In this document: piece after piece, positions 35,222 through 45,056 of the stretch
How positions within the stretch are numbered: position 1 is the first letter of the stretch
Layout of the letters: the number at the start of each line of letters is the position of its first letter
Assembly: GCA_045591175.1 (NCBI GenBank)
Contig: JAZNSI010000062.1
Location: forward strand, 81,709 to 145,708
DNA: 64,000 nucleotides
Source: UBA11524 sp045591175
GTDB taxonomy: Bacteria; Bacillota; Clostridia; Christensenellales; Aristaeellaceae
Reading direction: 5' to 3'
The notes under the pieces: generated by a model
What the model saw: the letters and a program-made list of their open reading frames with translations, nothing else
Told to the model about the DNA's origin: nothing
Database searches by the model: none
Position numbers and translations under genes: made by a program

Positions 35222-35406
35222 ACTGTCACCACTTTCTTCGTTATTCGATTGAGACCTGCCAGTATTATACCAGCAATCGCCCGTTTTGCATAGCCCCTCG
35301 CAGGCCCCTCCGGCCATTTTCCCAGCCCTCACGCCGCAGAAAAAGTCGGGACTATTTCGCAGGGCTGTGCTATACTGTCCTCATCATCCACGAAGGAGGC
35401 AGCGCC

Positions 35407-36231
35407 ATGCAGACCATCCGCGAAGGCATCCAGGCCGCCCTTGACTACGTCGAGGCCAATCTGACGGAAGACATCGATGTGCACGACGTCGCAGCGCGCG
35501 CGTACGTCAGCGCATTCCACTTCCAGCGGATCTTCTCCAGCCTGTGCGGCGTGCCTTTGGGCGAGTACATCCGCCGCCGTCGGCTGACCCAGGCCGCGCA
35601 GGAACTGCTCCGGGGCGCGAAGGTCATCGACACGGCGATGAAGTACGGCTACGACTCGCCGGACAGCTTCGTCAGGGCGTTCCGGCGGTTTCACGGCGTG
35701 CTTCCTTCCCAGGTACGGCTGCCAGGCACAATGCTGCAATCCTTCGCGCCGATGAAAATCAACATGAATCAGGAGGGCGGAAGCATCATGGAATACAAGA
35801 TTGTCGAAAAGCCCGCATTCACCGTGGTGGGCTACCTGCGACACTTTCACAACGAGACCAGCTATCAGGAAATCCCCGCATGGTGGGGGGAAATGATGGC
35901 ACAGGGCATGCCCCTTGACGGCGAGTTCGGCGTTTGCATTGATGCAGACGGCTGCGAGTTTGACTACCTTATCGCAGACTTGTATCAGCCGGGGCAGACG
36001 ATCCCGGAGGGCTGCGTCACCCGCGATATTCCCGGCGGCACGTGGGCGGTGTTCCCCTGCACGCTGGCCACGCTGCAGGACATCAACACGCAGATGTGGC
36101 GCGACTGGCTGCCAGCCTGCCGCGAATATCGCCTCGGCTGGAACTGCAACATTGAGTTCTATTACCCACTGAACCAGGCCGATCCCCCGTCCAGCAGGGT
36201 GGAGCTCTGGCTGCCCATCGTGAAGGCATAA
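35407..36231 (+). CDS. AraC-family regulator with GyrI-like ligand-binding domain
   Basis: The 274-residue protein starts with an AraC DNA-binding domain (two helix-turn-helix units, AARAYVSAFHFQRIFSSL and TAMKYGYDSPDSFVRAFRRF, residues 1-110). It continues with a GyrI/BmrR-type effector domain (about 120-274: VVEKPAFTVVGY-like start, TRDIPGGTWAVFPC, and a closing CNIEFYYPL). The arrangement matches MarA/Rob-like multidrug or stress regulators. AAGGAGG precedes the ATG. It is monocistronic between a divergent GH43 operon and a convergent terminator. The ligand is unknown; a drug-like or hydrophobic compound is typical. Confidence 0.88.
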   Translation: MQTIREGIQAALDYVEANLTEDIDVHDVAARAYVSAFHFQRIFSSLCGVPLGEYIRRRRLTQAAQELLRGAKVIDTAMKYGYDSPDSFVRAFRRFHGVLPSQVRLPGTMLQSFAPMKINMNQEGGSIMEYKIVEKPAFTVVGYLRHFHNETSYQEIPAWWGEMMAQGMPLDGEFGVCIDADGCEFDYLIADLYQPGQTIPEGCVTRDIPGGTWAVFPCTLATLQDINTQMWRDWLPACREYRLGWNCNIEFYYPLNQADPPSSRVELWLPIVKA

Positions 36232-36235
36232 AAAA

Positions 36236-36262
36236 AGGCGCATCCCTCGCGGGATGCGCTCT
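36236..36262. terminator. bidirectional terminator between regulator and ATPase
   Basis: GCGCATCCC and GGGATGCGC around TCGC, with A-run on the left and T-rich sequence on the right, serve both convergent genes. Confidence 0.85.
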
Positions 36263-36270
36263 TTGTTTGC

Positions 36271-37350
36271 TTACTTGATGACCATCTCGGTCTGGGCGTC
36301 GAAGAGGTAGACGCTCTCCACGGGAATGGAGAAGGTGACCTCGGCGTCCATCTGGGGGATCTCATGGGGCGTGACCTTCAGGATGGACTTGTCATCGTCA
36401 ATGTCCACGTAGACGTTGGCGTTGTCGCCCAGCATTTCGGTCAGCTCGACCATGCCCTTGGCGGCGAAGGCATTCTCCGCTTCGCCCATCACGATGGCCT
36501 CGGGACGGAAGCCGAAGACGATCTCCTTGCCCTCGTACTCGCCGATCTTCTCGCCGATGCACTTGCTCAGGTCGAAGGTCGCGCCGCCGATCACGATGCA
36601 GCCATTTTCCACATTGCGGCGGATGAAGTTCATCGGAGGCTCGCCGATGAAGCCGGCGACGAACATGTTGCGCGGGTTGAAGTAAACGTCCTTGGGCGTG
36701 CCGATCTGCTGCACATAGCCGTTCTTCATGACCACGATGCGGTCGGCCATGGTCATGGCCTCGGTCTGGTCATGGGTGACATAGATGGTGGTGGCGCCGG
36801 TCTCGCGGTGGATCTGGGTGATCTCGCTGCGCATGGTGACGCGCTGCTTGGCGTCCAGGTTGGACAGCGGCTCGTCCATCAGGAAGATGCCCACCTTGCG
36901 GATGATGGAGCGGCCCACGGCCACGCGCTGGCGCTGGCCGCCGGAAAGCGCACGGGGCATACGATCCAGGTACTCCGTCAGGCCCAGGATCTTCGCGGTC
37001 TTCTGCACGCGCTCCTCGATGACGTCCTCGTCCACGCCCTGCAGATTCAGGCCAAAGGCCAGGTTATCGTACACGGTCATGTTGGGATACAGCGCGTAGC
37101 TCTGGAACACCATGGCGATCTCGCGCTCGCGGGGGCCAAGGTTGTTGGCCAGCTGGCCGTCGATCAGGAATTCGCCCTTGCTGATGTCCTCCAGGCCCGC
37201 GATCATGCGCAGGGTCGTGGACTTGCCGCAGCCGGAGGGGCCGACGAACACGATAAACTCACCCCGCTCGGCTTCCAGGTTGAAGTCGTGCACGGCGTGG
37301 AAGCCGTTGGGGTAGATCTTGTTGATGTTCCTGAGCGTGAGGTATGCCAT
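36271..37350 (-). CDS. MsmX/UgpC-type sugar ABC transporter ATPase
   Basis: The 359-residue ATPase has Walker A GPSGCGKST, signature ALSGGQRQRVAVGRSI, Walker B IFLMDEPLSNLD and H-loop YVTHD, followed by the regulatory TOBE/MOP domain (about 240-359). Such proteins energise several sugar importers that lack their own ATPase. AAGGAG precedes the ATG. It stands alone, divergent from an AraC regulator at 37457. A close paralogue (39449-40522) sits in the sugar operon downstream, so this copy may serve permeases elsewhere. Confidence 0.93.
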   Translation of the reverse strand: MAYLTLRNINKIYPNGFHAVHDFNLEAERGEFIVFVGPSGCGKSTTLRMIAGLEDISKGEFLIDGQLANNLGPREREIAMVFQSYALYPNMTVYDNLAFGLNLQGVDEDVIEERVQKTAKILGLTEYLDRMPRALSGGQRQRVAVGRSIIRKVGIFLMDEPLSNLDAKQRVTMRSEITQIHRETGATTIYVTHDQTEAMTMADRIVVMKNGYVQQIGTPKDVYFNPRNMFVAGFIGEPPMNFIRRNVENGCIVIGGATFDLSKCIGEKIGEYEGKEIVFGFRPEAIVMGEAENAFAAKGMVELTEMLGDNANVYVDIDDDKSILKVTPHEIPQMDAEVTFSIPVESVYLFDAQTEMVIK

Positions 37351-37456
37351 AGCGGTATCGCTCCTTTACTTGGCTTTGGCGGAAAATCCCGCCCGATATA
37401 GACAAAACCGACTTGTATGTGGTACAATCGTTCCGAATCCTCCATGAGGTGAGAGC

Positions 37457-38197
37457 ATGAACGATGTAACTTACGCAGAACAGCAGCAGCACGTCCCCGC
37501 GGCAGCCCGGCATCAGCACGAGTGCTGGGAGGTTTTCTGCTGCACCCAGGGCGGAGGCAGCTTCGTCTTTGACGATGCGGTACAGCCCTATCATGCGGGC
37601 GACGTGGTGGTCATCCCGCCGGAATCACCCCATACCCATGTCAGCTGGGAGGGCGCGAGCTGCATCTGCCTGCAGATCGAGAACGCCACGCTGTCCTTCC
37701 GTGACCCCATCGTCATCCAGGATGACGGGAATCATTCCCTGCTGCACCTGTTTCAGGATGCGCACTATCTCTTCCACAGCGATGCGGAATACCGCGCGGC
37801 CCTGCTGCCCGCCTATGGACAGCTGATCGCCCAGCATATCAGCAGCAGACGCACGACCTCCCCGCGCAGCGCTCTGGTAGAGGAAATTGCCGCGAGCATA
37901 TTGCAGAACTACGCCAACCCCCATTACGAGCTGGACGAGCTGCTGCGCTCCGCACCCTACTGCTACGATTATCTCTGCCGGCTCTTCCGTCAGGCGATGC
38001 ACACAACGCCCCACAAGTACCTGGCAGATCTGCGTTTGCAGTCCGCCGCGGATCTTCTCCGGGCAGGCACCGGCAGCAGCATCACCGAGGTGGCCCGCAT
38101 GTGCGGCTATCTGGACCCGCTGTACTTCTCCCGCATGTTCAAGAAGAAGTACGGCGTATCCCCCAGGGAATACGGGAAAGCCCCCGAAACGAAATGA
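37457..38197 (+). CDS. AraC-family regulator with cupin sensor domain
   Basis: The 246-residue protein has an N-terminal cupin barrel (residues about 5-90, with HQHECWEVFC and AGDVVVIPPESPH) and a C-terminal AraC pair of helix-turn-helix units (LFRQAMHTTPHKYLADLRLQ and ITEVARMCGYLDPLYFSRMFKKKYG). Regulators of this kind sense sugars and control transporter and hydrolase genes. GAGGTGAG precedes the ATG. It diverges from the MsmX gene and converges on the sugar operon, both possible targets. Confidence 0.9.
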   Translation: MNDVTYAEQQQHVPAAARHQHECWEVFCCTQGGGSFVFDDAVQPYHAGDVVVIPPESPHTHVSWEGASCICLQIENATLSFRDPIVIQDDGNHSLLHLFQDAHYLFHSDAEYRAALLPAYGQLIAQHISSRRTTSPRSALVEEIAASILQNYANPHYELDELLRSAPYCYDYLCRLFRQAMHTTPHKYLADLRLQSAADLLRAGTGSSITEVARMCGYLDPLYFSRMFKKKYGVSPREYGKAPETK

Positions 38198-38206
38198 CTT
38201 TGCTCC

Positions 38207-38231
38207 GCCGTCAGCCACGCTGGCGGCTTTT
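38207..38231 (+). terminator. terminator after the cupin AraC regulator
   Basis: A 9-bp stem (38207-38215 with 38219-38227, one G-T pair) is followed by TTTT; it also borders the end of the convergent sugar operon. Confidence 0.75.
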
Positions 38232-38232
38232 G

Positions 38233-38865
38233 TTATGCCTTGCGCTTGGCGTCCTCCACCATTTTGCGCAGCGTGTTGCGGATGGTGACGCACAGCGTAT
38301 CCGCACCGGTGGCAGTCAGGCCAAAGACGATGGGCTCCACCGTCAGCAGCGGCGCCGTTTCGCTGCCCGCATACAGGGTGACGATCACGGTATTGATGAC
38401 GTTGTAGGCGGTGATCACCAGGAACAGCACCAATCCGCCATATAGCAGATTCAGGAAGAATCCTGCCGTCCCCCTGCGGGTGACCATCATCCACTTTTTG
38501 CTGCCGCCGGGCAGCTTCTCGGTGAAGCGCAGGAAATGATTGATCAGCAGATCCGTCACCATGCCCAGCACGATGGCGGCCACAAAGTACAGATCCAGCT
38601 GGTCAGCCACGTACAGGCCCAGGCCCCAGAACACGAAGTAGCATACCGCCCCGTAGAACCAGAACTTGATCAGCCCGACCTTCAGCCACTGAGGGAAGGT
38701 CCACTTTTTCTTGCCGGAGCGATACTTGTTCAGCTCCGCCTCGGAATAGCGGGGCGTATTCTCCTTCGTGGCAGACACCAGATCCTCCACCGCACCGGTG
38801 TGGAGCTGGTAGTAGGACGCCTCCTTGGCTTCCGGCTTGTTTTGTTCCTTCTTCATCGGACTCAC
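38233..38865 (-). CDS. multi-pass membrane protein at the end of the sugar ABC operon
   Basis: The 210-residue protein has a polar N terminus of about 60 residues and four hydrophobic segments (near 66-86, 92-110, 132-152 and 160-175). I recognise no family. The GTG at 38865 overlaps the stop of the preceding membrane gene (GTGA), which suggests coupling; an ATG three codons on is an alternative. It is the last of eight genes in the operon and one of four small membrane proteins grouped with the transporter. Confidence 0.65.
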   Translation of the reverse strand: MSPMKKEQNKPEAKEASYYQLHTGAVEDLVSATKENTPRYSEAELNKYRSGKKKWTFPQWLKVGLIKFWFYGAVCYFVFWGLGLYVADQLDLYFVAAIVLGMVTDLLINHFLRFTEKLPGGSKKWMMVTRRGTAGFFLNLLYGGLVLFLVITAYNVINTVIVTLYAGSETAPLLTVEPIVFGLTATGADTLCVTIRNTLRKMVEDAKRKA

Positions 38866-39434
38866 TCGTCACCGGAGAGGAGGATCTCGCCCATGGAGCC
38901 ATTCTCCTCCACCTGCAGGGAGGTGTTGATCTTCTTGAACAGCTTGCGCATCACGGGCACCAGCAGCGTCAGCACAGCGCCGACGACCACGATAATGCGG
39001 TGCACGCCCAGCATGTCATAGGCCTTGGAGATGTAAGCCGTGCCGGCGTCCACCACGATGGGGTGATCGGCGCGGTTGATGGCCGTATGGATCTGGCCCA
39101 TGTAGAAGGTGTCGCACACGATCAGCAGCGCCAGCATGATGAACATCAGCACCAGCATGGGGATGTTGGTCTTTTTGCGGTGGGGGTAGGAATTGAGGAA
39201 GCACACAAAGCTGAGCATGGAGAACAGCATCGTGCAGAAGCCGCTCAGGCCCATGCCGGGCAGCTGGATCTTGGCGGTGGTGTTGGACACCTGCGTCAGA
39301 TTCAGCGAATAGTACAGGAAGGCGATCGCCAGCACGATCATGGGGATCATCTGGGGCTTGCGCTTGAGGGATACCAGCTTCTTGCGGAAGAACTCCTTCA
39401 CGCCGCCGGGCTTTTTCTTGTTCAACTGGGACAT
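38862..39434 (-). CDS. multi-pass membrane protein of the sugar ABC operon
   Basis: The 190-residue protein has a basic N terminus and four hydrophobic stretches (about 28-48, 60-78, 90-108 and 140-160). No known domain is visible. AAAGGAGG precedes the ATG, and the gene starts 14 bp after the ATPase gene. It resembles its neighbours at 38233, 40550 and 41062 in size and topology, and the four may form a complex with the transporter. Confidence 0.65.
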   Translation of the reverse strand: MSQLNKKKPGGVKEFFRKKLVSLKRKPQMIPMIVLAIAFLYYSLNLTQVSNTTAKIQLPGMGLSGFCTMLFSMLSFVCFLNSYPHRKKTNIPMLVLMFIMLALLIVCDTFYMGQIHTAINRADHPIVVDAGTAYISKAYDMLGVHRIIVVVGAVLTLLVPVMRKLFKKINTSLQVEENGSMGEILLSGDE

Positions 39435-39448
39435 GATCGTTCCTCCTT

Positions 39449-40522
<1,074 letters not shown>

Positions 40523-40549
40523 AAGGCGGCATCTCCTTTAGCGATTACT

Positions 40550-41065
40550 TCAGGCGGCTTGCTCGTTCAGGGTCGCCTTGTAGGCGGCCAGCTTGCGGCT
40601 GCGGATGACGCTGACCAGGCCAGCAACGATGCAGCACAGGGCGGACAGGCTCAGGAAGATCACGATCCCGATGAACTGGCCGTCTTCCATCACGGCGACC
40701 TCAACGACCTTCTTGAGCACCGGGTCGCTGCGCTTGGTGAGGGCACTGTTGGCCATCAGCGGCAGGATGAAGATGCGGGCGATCTGCCCCACACCCAGGC
40801 CCAGCAGCAGGTAGCCGTAGCCGGTCTTGTAGTTCTTCACGCCCTCGGAGGCGAGGAAGGCAACCAGCATGAACACCAGGTTGTACACGATGGAAACGCC
40901 GATCAGCGCCTGGTAGTACCAGGTGCCCACATCGGACTCGTACACGCTGACGAAATAGAACACATTGAAGAGGATCGCAAGATACACCAGGCGGGAGCCC
41001 AGGGTGTTCTTGTTAAAGCGCATCCGATCCAGCTGGATCTGCTTCTTTTCAGCCTTATTCATCAT
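40550..41065 (-). CDS. four-helix membrane protein of the sugar ABC operon
   Basis: The 171-residue protein has a short basic N terminus and four hydrophobic segments (about 22-40, 48-70, 82-100 and 135-155). No family is recognised. Its ATG at 41065 overlaps the stop of the upstream gene (ATGA), with GGGGAGG before it, so translation is coupled. It ends 27 bp before the ATPase start. Confidence 0.65.
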   Translation of the reverse strand: MMNKAEKKQIQLDRMRFNKNTLGSRLVYLAILFNVFYFVSVYESDVGTWYYQALIGVSIVYNLVFMLVAFLASEGVKNYKTGYGYLLLGLGVGQIARIFILPLMANSALTKRSDPVLKKVVEVAVMEDGQFIGIVIFLSLSALCCIVAGLVSVIRSRKLAAYKATLNEQAA

Positions 41066-41661
41066 ACGGCAGCCTCCCCTTTCCCGGCGTTGATCAGCCG
41101 CTTTTCTGCCTTCATCAGGTGCAGCTTCCAGAAGTAGTTGATCACCAGCGCTGCACACACCACCAGCAGGATGGCCAGCACCACATAGTGGGCGTCGAAC
41201 CAGAAGGTGGAGTCGATGTACGCCTTCCTGCGGCGGGTGGCGTACTTCTCATAGGCAGCGAAGTCGATCTGCAGGAACTTGGCCTTGAAGGCCGTGATGT
41301 TCTGATGCGCCCAGATGCTCAGCGCCACGCCGCCGCCCGCAAAGGCGAAGGTGGAGACCGCGTTGCTGATGTAGTACCGGCGGCGGTTGTGGGTGCTGGT
41401 GAGGAACAGCAGGCAGCCCGCCAGCAGCAGGACGATGCTGTTGTTCAGCAGCTGACGGTTGAAGGGCTGGATCTCATAATAGACCTCTGCGCCGGGAACG
41501 TTGACCCGTGAGGTAGCCAGCTTGGCTTCCTCCGGCAGGGCGTAGAACAAGCCGTCGAACAGGTCGGTGGACAGGCCCAGGGAATACAAAAAGAGGATTC
41601 CGCAGGCGGCCAGCGCCGCAAAGCAAAGGATCTTCTGCCAGGTCAGCTGCTTTTTGTACAT
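41062..41661 (-). CDS. membrane protein of the sugar ABC operon
   Basis: The 199-residue protein has hydrophobic segments near 12-32, 68-86, 98-116 and 160-180, with a polar loop of about 35 residues after the first. I do not recognise a family. It follows the solute-binding protein gene across a 150-bp gap with stem-loops, and overlaps the next gene by 4 bp. AGGAGGGTTATC precedes the ATG at 41661. Confidence 0.65.
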   Translation of the reverse strand: MYKKQLTWQKILCFAALAACGILFLYSLGLSTDLFDGLFYALPEEAKLATSRVNVPGAEVYYEIQPFNRQLLNNSIVLLLAGCLLFLTSTHNRRRYYISNAVSTFAFAGGGVALSIWAHQNITAFKAKFLQIDFAAYEKYATRRRKAYIDSTFWFDAHYVVLAILLVVCAALVINYFWKLHLMKAEKRLINAGKGEAAV

Positions 41662-41812
41662 GATAACCCTCCTGTGATAAGCGAATATGTCATCCGCAGG
41701 GCGGACGGAAATTTTACGAGGCCGGATCGGGGCTCCGGTCAGCCTCCCGCGTGGGCAGGGGGCTGGCGGGAACCCATGACGGGGCTTGCGCCCCGCCATG
41801 GAAAGGGATCAA
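41662..41812 (-). other. structured gap between solute-binding and membrane protein genes
   Basis: Just after the solute-binding gene is a long stem (41774-41785 with 41790-41801, one mismatch, loop TTGC). There is no T-run on the minus strand, so it should stabilise the upstream mRNA or reduce readthrough rather than fully terminate. Confidence 0.6.
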
Positions 41813-43870
41813 TTAGTTCAGGGTAGCGTAGTAGGTCAGCAGACGATCGTAGGCTTCCTGCTTCAGGTACAGGTAGTCAGCGCCGCCCAGATCACCGGCG
41901 ATGGTGTTCACAGCGTCTTCCGCGGAGAACATGCCCTCGGTCACGAAACCAGCAACGATGATGTCCACGAAGGCGTTGGCGCCGCCCTTGGCCGCGTTGA
42001 AGGTCTCGGTCAGGGTGGAGTAGCTCTTCAGGGTCTCATTCTCGTTCTTGGTGTTGGGCAGAACGGTGGGCACGGAGGTGTACCAGGGATTCTCGGTCAC
42101 AGCCAGCTCGGGGTGCTTGATGGTGCCCAGGCCGATGGCGACAGAGATCTTGCCGGCGCCTTCCTTGCCGACCTCGTGAGTGCACTGGTACTCGAAGGCC
42201 TGGCTCTTGGCGAAGGACAGGGTGGAGCCCAGGTACTGACGGGCGTAGTTGGTGTAGTTGCCGGAAGCCTTCTCCCACAGCTCAGCGTAGGTGGCGTCAG
42301 CAATCACGGGCATCTGGGTGCCGTTGAAGTTGAAGGTGACGTAGGAGCCGTCGTCATTCTTCTTGATGAAGGCGTCGGGGCCGTAGGACATGAGGATCAT
42401 GCCTTCGGGGCTGTAAGCGTAGTCGATCAGGGCCAGAGCAGCATTCAGCTTGGCGGGATCGGACTCAACGTGCTTGGGGATGCCCCAGCCGTCGGTCTTC
42501 ACAGAGCGCCAGGACTCGGTAAAGCGCATGTAGACGCCATCGGCGTTGGTGCCGTCGAACCAGCGGGCAACGGGAACCATCACGGCCATGTACTTCTCGC
42601 CGTCCTGCAGCTTGGTCTCGTTGTACACGGTCTGGGTCTGGTTGTAGTCGTAGTGCATGAAGCCCAGGTCGTTCTCCAGCATGGTGGCGGTGGATTCCTT
42701 GGCCATGTCAACGAAGGACTGGGAGATCAGGCCTTCCTGAACCAGGGTGTTCATGCGGCCCATGGCCTCATAAGCGTCCATTTCCTGACGGGCGTCACGC
42801 AGGAAGCCGTCAGCGTCGATCCACAGGAAGTCCTGACGGGACTCCAGGCCACGAACGCCGAACAGGGTGCCGGCGAAGCGGAACATATCCACGCGGCGCT
42901 GGTTGTTGTTGTCCTCACGGGAGAACAGGCCTTCCACGTTATCGGTGCCGTTCAGGGTCTGGGGGTTGGCGACGACGCAGCGCAGCAGGGCGACCAGCTC
43001 GTCAGCGTCCCAGGCAGCGTTCTGACCCACGAACAGGTTGGAACGCTGGGTGCCGTAGTAGCCATTGTAAGCCACGTCGATGTACTCACGCAGCATGTTG
43101 ACGGCGGCAACGCCATCCAGCTCGCCAGCGGCGTTCATCTTCTCGACGATGTTGCCGGCGGCGTCGTAGTTCTTGGTGACGGTCTCCACAGCGGTGCCTT
43201 CCAGGTTGACAACGTCAACGGTCACGGAACCGGTGGTGGGCATGTAGGGGGTGTAAACGGGAGCAGCCAGCTTGTTGGAAGCTTCGGCAGTGAAAGCGCC
43301 TTCGCCGTCCAGGAGCTTGACGACCCAGTCAACGCGCATCAGGGGCATACGCTCGATGTCGTTCACGCCGTCGAAGTAGGGGGAGAAGTAGATGGCGCCG
43401 GTCTCGGTGTTACCGGTGATGGACAGGCGGACGATGGGGTTCTGGTCCAGGTAAGCCTTGAAGTTGGGCATCTGATCCAGGTAGTCAGCCAGGTTCACGA
43501 AGGAGCCGGCCTCGCCGTACTCGGACAGCTTGGCAGCGGTACCGGACAGCATATCAACTTCGTCCAGACGATCCTTCCAGAAGTCGAACTCGTTGGAGGC
43601 GGAGTTGCCCTGGTACTGGTTCTCGAACTTGACGTTCAGCACTTCCTGCACACGGACCCAGGTAGGCTTCAGGTCGCCGGTGTGATAGGTGATGCCGTCG
43701 GCCAGGGTGATGCCTTCGCCAGCGACGGAAGCATCAAAGAACAGACCGGTCTTGGCGTTGTTGTAACCGGTGGCCATACGCAGGACCACGGGTTCTTCGG
43801 CCATGGCGCCGACAGTGAAGATGGACATGACCATCATCAGCACCAGAGCGAGAGAAAGGGTACGCTTCAT
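41813..43870 (-). CDS. extracellular solute-binding protein of a sugar ABC transporter
   Basis: The 685-residue protein has a signal peptide (MKRTLSLALVLMMVMS, cleavage near AMAEE) and the long LplA/family 1 solute-binding fold seen with LplB/YtcP permeases. There is no lipobox cysteine at the cleavage site, which is unusual for a Gram-positive binding protein, so anchoring is unclear. AAGGAGGAAC precedes the ATG at 43870. It sits between structured gaps on both sides, typical of a binding protein expressed above its permeases. The ligand is probably an oligosaccharide. Confidence 0.88.
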   Translation of the reverse strand: MKRTLSLALVLMMVMSIFTVGAMAEEPVVLRMATGYNNAKTGLFFDASVAGEGITLADGITYHTGDLKPTWVRVQEVLNVKFENQYQGNSASNEFDFWKDRLDEVDMLSGTAAKLSEYGEAGSFVNLADYLDQMPNFKAYLDQNPIVRLSITGNTETGAIYFSPYFDGVNDIERMPLMRVDWVVKLLDGEGAFTAEASNKLAAPVYTPYMPTTGSVTVDVVNLEGTAVETVTKNYDAAGNIVEKMNAAGELDGVAAVNMLREYIDVAYNGYYGTQRSNLFVGQNAAWDADELVALLRCVVANPQTLNGTDNVEGLFSREDNNNQRRVDMFRFAGTLFGVRGLESRQDFLWIDADGFLRDARQEMDAYEAMGRMNTLVQEGLISQSFVDMAKESTATMLENDLGFMHYDYNQTQTVYNETKLQDGEKYMAVMVPVARWFDGTNADGVYMRFTESWRSVKTDGWGIPKHVESDPAKLNAALALIDYAYSPEGMILMSYGPDAFIKKNDDGSYVTFNFNGTQMPVIADATYAELWEKASGNYTNYARQYLGSTLSFAKSQAFEYQCTHEVGKEGAGKISVAIGLGTIKHPELAVTENPWYTSVPTVLPNTKNENETLKSYSTLTETFNAAKGGANAFVDIIVAGFVTEGMFSAEDAVNTIAGDLGGADYLYLKQEAYDRLLTYYATLN

Positions 43871-44152
43871 AGTTGTGTTCCTCCTTTTTATTTTCACCGG
43901 GTTGACCCGGCAAAGCACAATGGAAAGATGGGACGCAGGGCCCACGATCCGCCCCGCGAAACCCCGTGAGCGGCCGACCATGCAGCCCGCGCGATGAGCG
44001 CGCGGATGCACGACTCCGGGCACCGCCCCAAGCCGCACGCGGTAGGTCTATGCCAGAGCAGTCGACTCAATCGCGAGTTGGGTGCAGCGGCACGCTGCCG
44101 CGAGATGGGTGCAGAGGCACGCTGCCGCGAGTTGGGTGCAGCGTCACGCTGC
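43871..44152 (-). other. structured gap between permease and solute-binding genes
   Basis: This 282-bp gap has no gene. It holds three 27-bp tandem repeats (44072-44152) directly after the permease stop and a GC-rich stem-loop near 43987-44005. Confidence 0.6.
44072..44152. repeat. three tandem 27-bp repeats
   Basis: Units at 44072-44098, 44099-44125 and 44126-44152 differ at only a few positions (for example TTGGG/ATGGG and GCGG/GAGG/GCGT). The GCAGCG and CGCTGC parts inside a unit can pair. They begin at the base after the permease gene. Confidence 0.85.
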
Positions 44153-45043
44153 TTATTCCTTCACGCCGCCCATGTTGACGCCCTTGGCGAAGTACTTTTG
44201 GATGAAGGGGTAGATGATCAGGATGGGCACGATGGAGCAAACGATCAGGGCGTAGATGACGGAGTCCGAAGAGTAGATCTCGTTCCAGCCGGCCATCTGC
44301 TCGGGATCGGTGAACTCCTCCAGACGCAGACGGATGAAAACCTGCAGGGGATGCTCGTTGGAGTTGGAGATCATCTGGCGGGCCCAGAAGTAGCCGTTCC
44401 AGCGGGAAATGGCGAAGAACAGCGTCACCGTCGCGATGGTGGACTTGCACATGGGGATGTACACCTTGGACAGCACCTGGAATTCCGTCGCGCCGTCCAC
44501 GATGGCAGCCTCTTCGATCTCGCTGGGCACGCCCTCGAAGGCGTTGCGCAGCAGGATGATGTTCATCGCCGCCATACCCATGGCGATGACGACCAGCCAC
44601 TTGTCGTCCATGATGCCGATGGAGTTGAAGACATCCTTGGTGGCCAGGTAGTTGAGGTACTGGGGCACCAGACCCGCGGAGAACAGCATGGTGAACACCA
44701 GGAAGAAGTTGAAGAAACGGCGGAACAGCAGCCTCTTCTTGGACAGGGCGTAGGCGCCCAGAATGGCAACCACCAGCGCCCAGATGGTGCCGTAGAAGGT
44801 CAGGAACAGGGTGTTGGAGTAGGAATTCCAGAACATGTTATCATTGAACATGCGAGCGAATGCATCAAACTGGATATCCTTGGGGAAGATGACCACCTCG
44901 CCGTAATCCACCGCGTGGGCGCCGCTGATGGAAGCGGACACCGCGTACACGAAGGGATACAGACACGCCAGGGCGAAGATGCACAGGAAGGTGTAGCTGA
45001 TCACCTTAAAGATCTGTTCGGACAGCTCAAGCTTTCTTTTCAT
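44153..45043 (-). CDS. sugar ABC permease, YtcP/MalG type
   Basis: The 296-residue permease has six hydrophobic segments and the inner-membrane EAA motif (EEAAIVDGATEFQVLSKVYIPMCKS, about residues 178-202). The end GVNMGGVKE matches the YtcP family closely. The start at 45043 follows GGAGGGG. It is 13 bp after the first permease gene, so the pair forms a heterodimer. Confidence 0.92.
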   Translation of the reverse strand: MKRKLELSEQIFKVISYTFLCIFALACLYPFVYAVSASISGAHAVDYGEVVIFPKDIQFDAFARMFNDNMFWNSYSNTLFLTFYGTIWALVVAILGAYALSKKRLLFRRFFNFFLVFTMLFSAGLVPQYLNYLATKDVFNSIGIMDDKWLVVIAMGMAAMNIILLRNAFEGVPSEIEEAAIVDGATEFQVLSKVYIPMCKSTIATVTLFFAISRWNGYFWARQMISNSNEHPLQVFIRLRLEEFTDPEQMAGWNEIYSSDSVIYALIVCSIVPILIIYPFIQKYFAKGVNMGGVKE

Positions 45044-45056
45044 CTCTCTCCCCTCC

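Noticed and set aside
41786..43969. 727-codon plus-strand open frame
   Set aside because: Antisense to the solute-binding protein gene, which has a signal peptide and ribosome binding site; the shadow is low-complexity Gly/Val/His.
44072..44152. Short tandem repeats as a possible CRISPR array
   Set aside because: The 27-bp units are directly adjacent without spacers, there are only three, and no cas gene is in the window.
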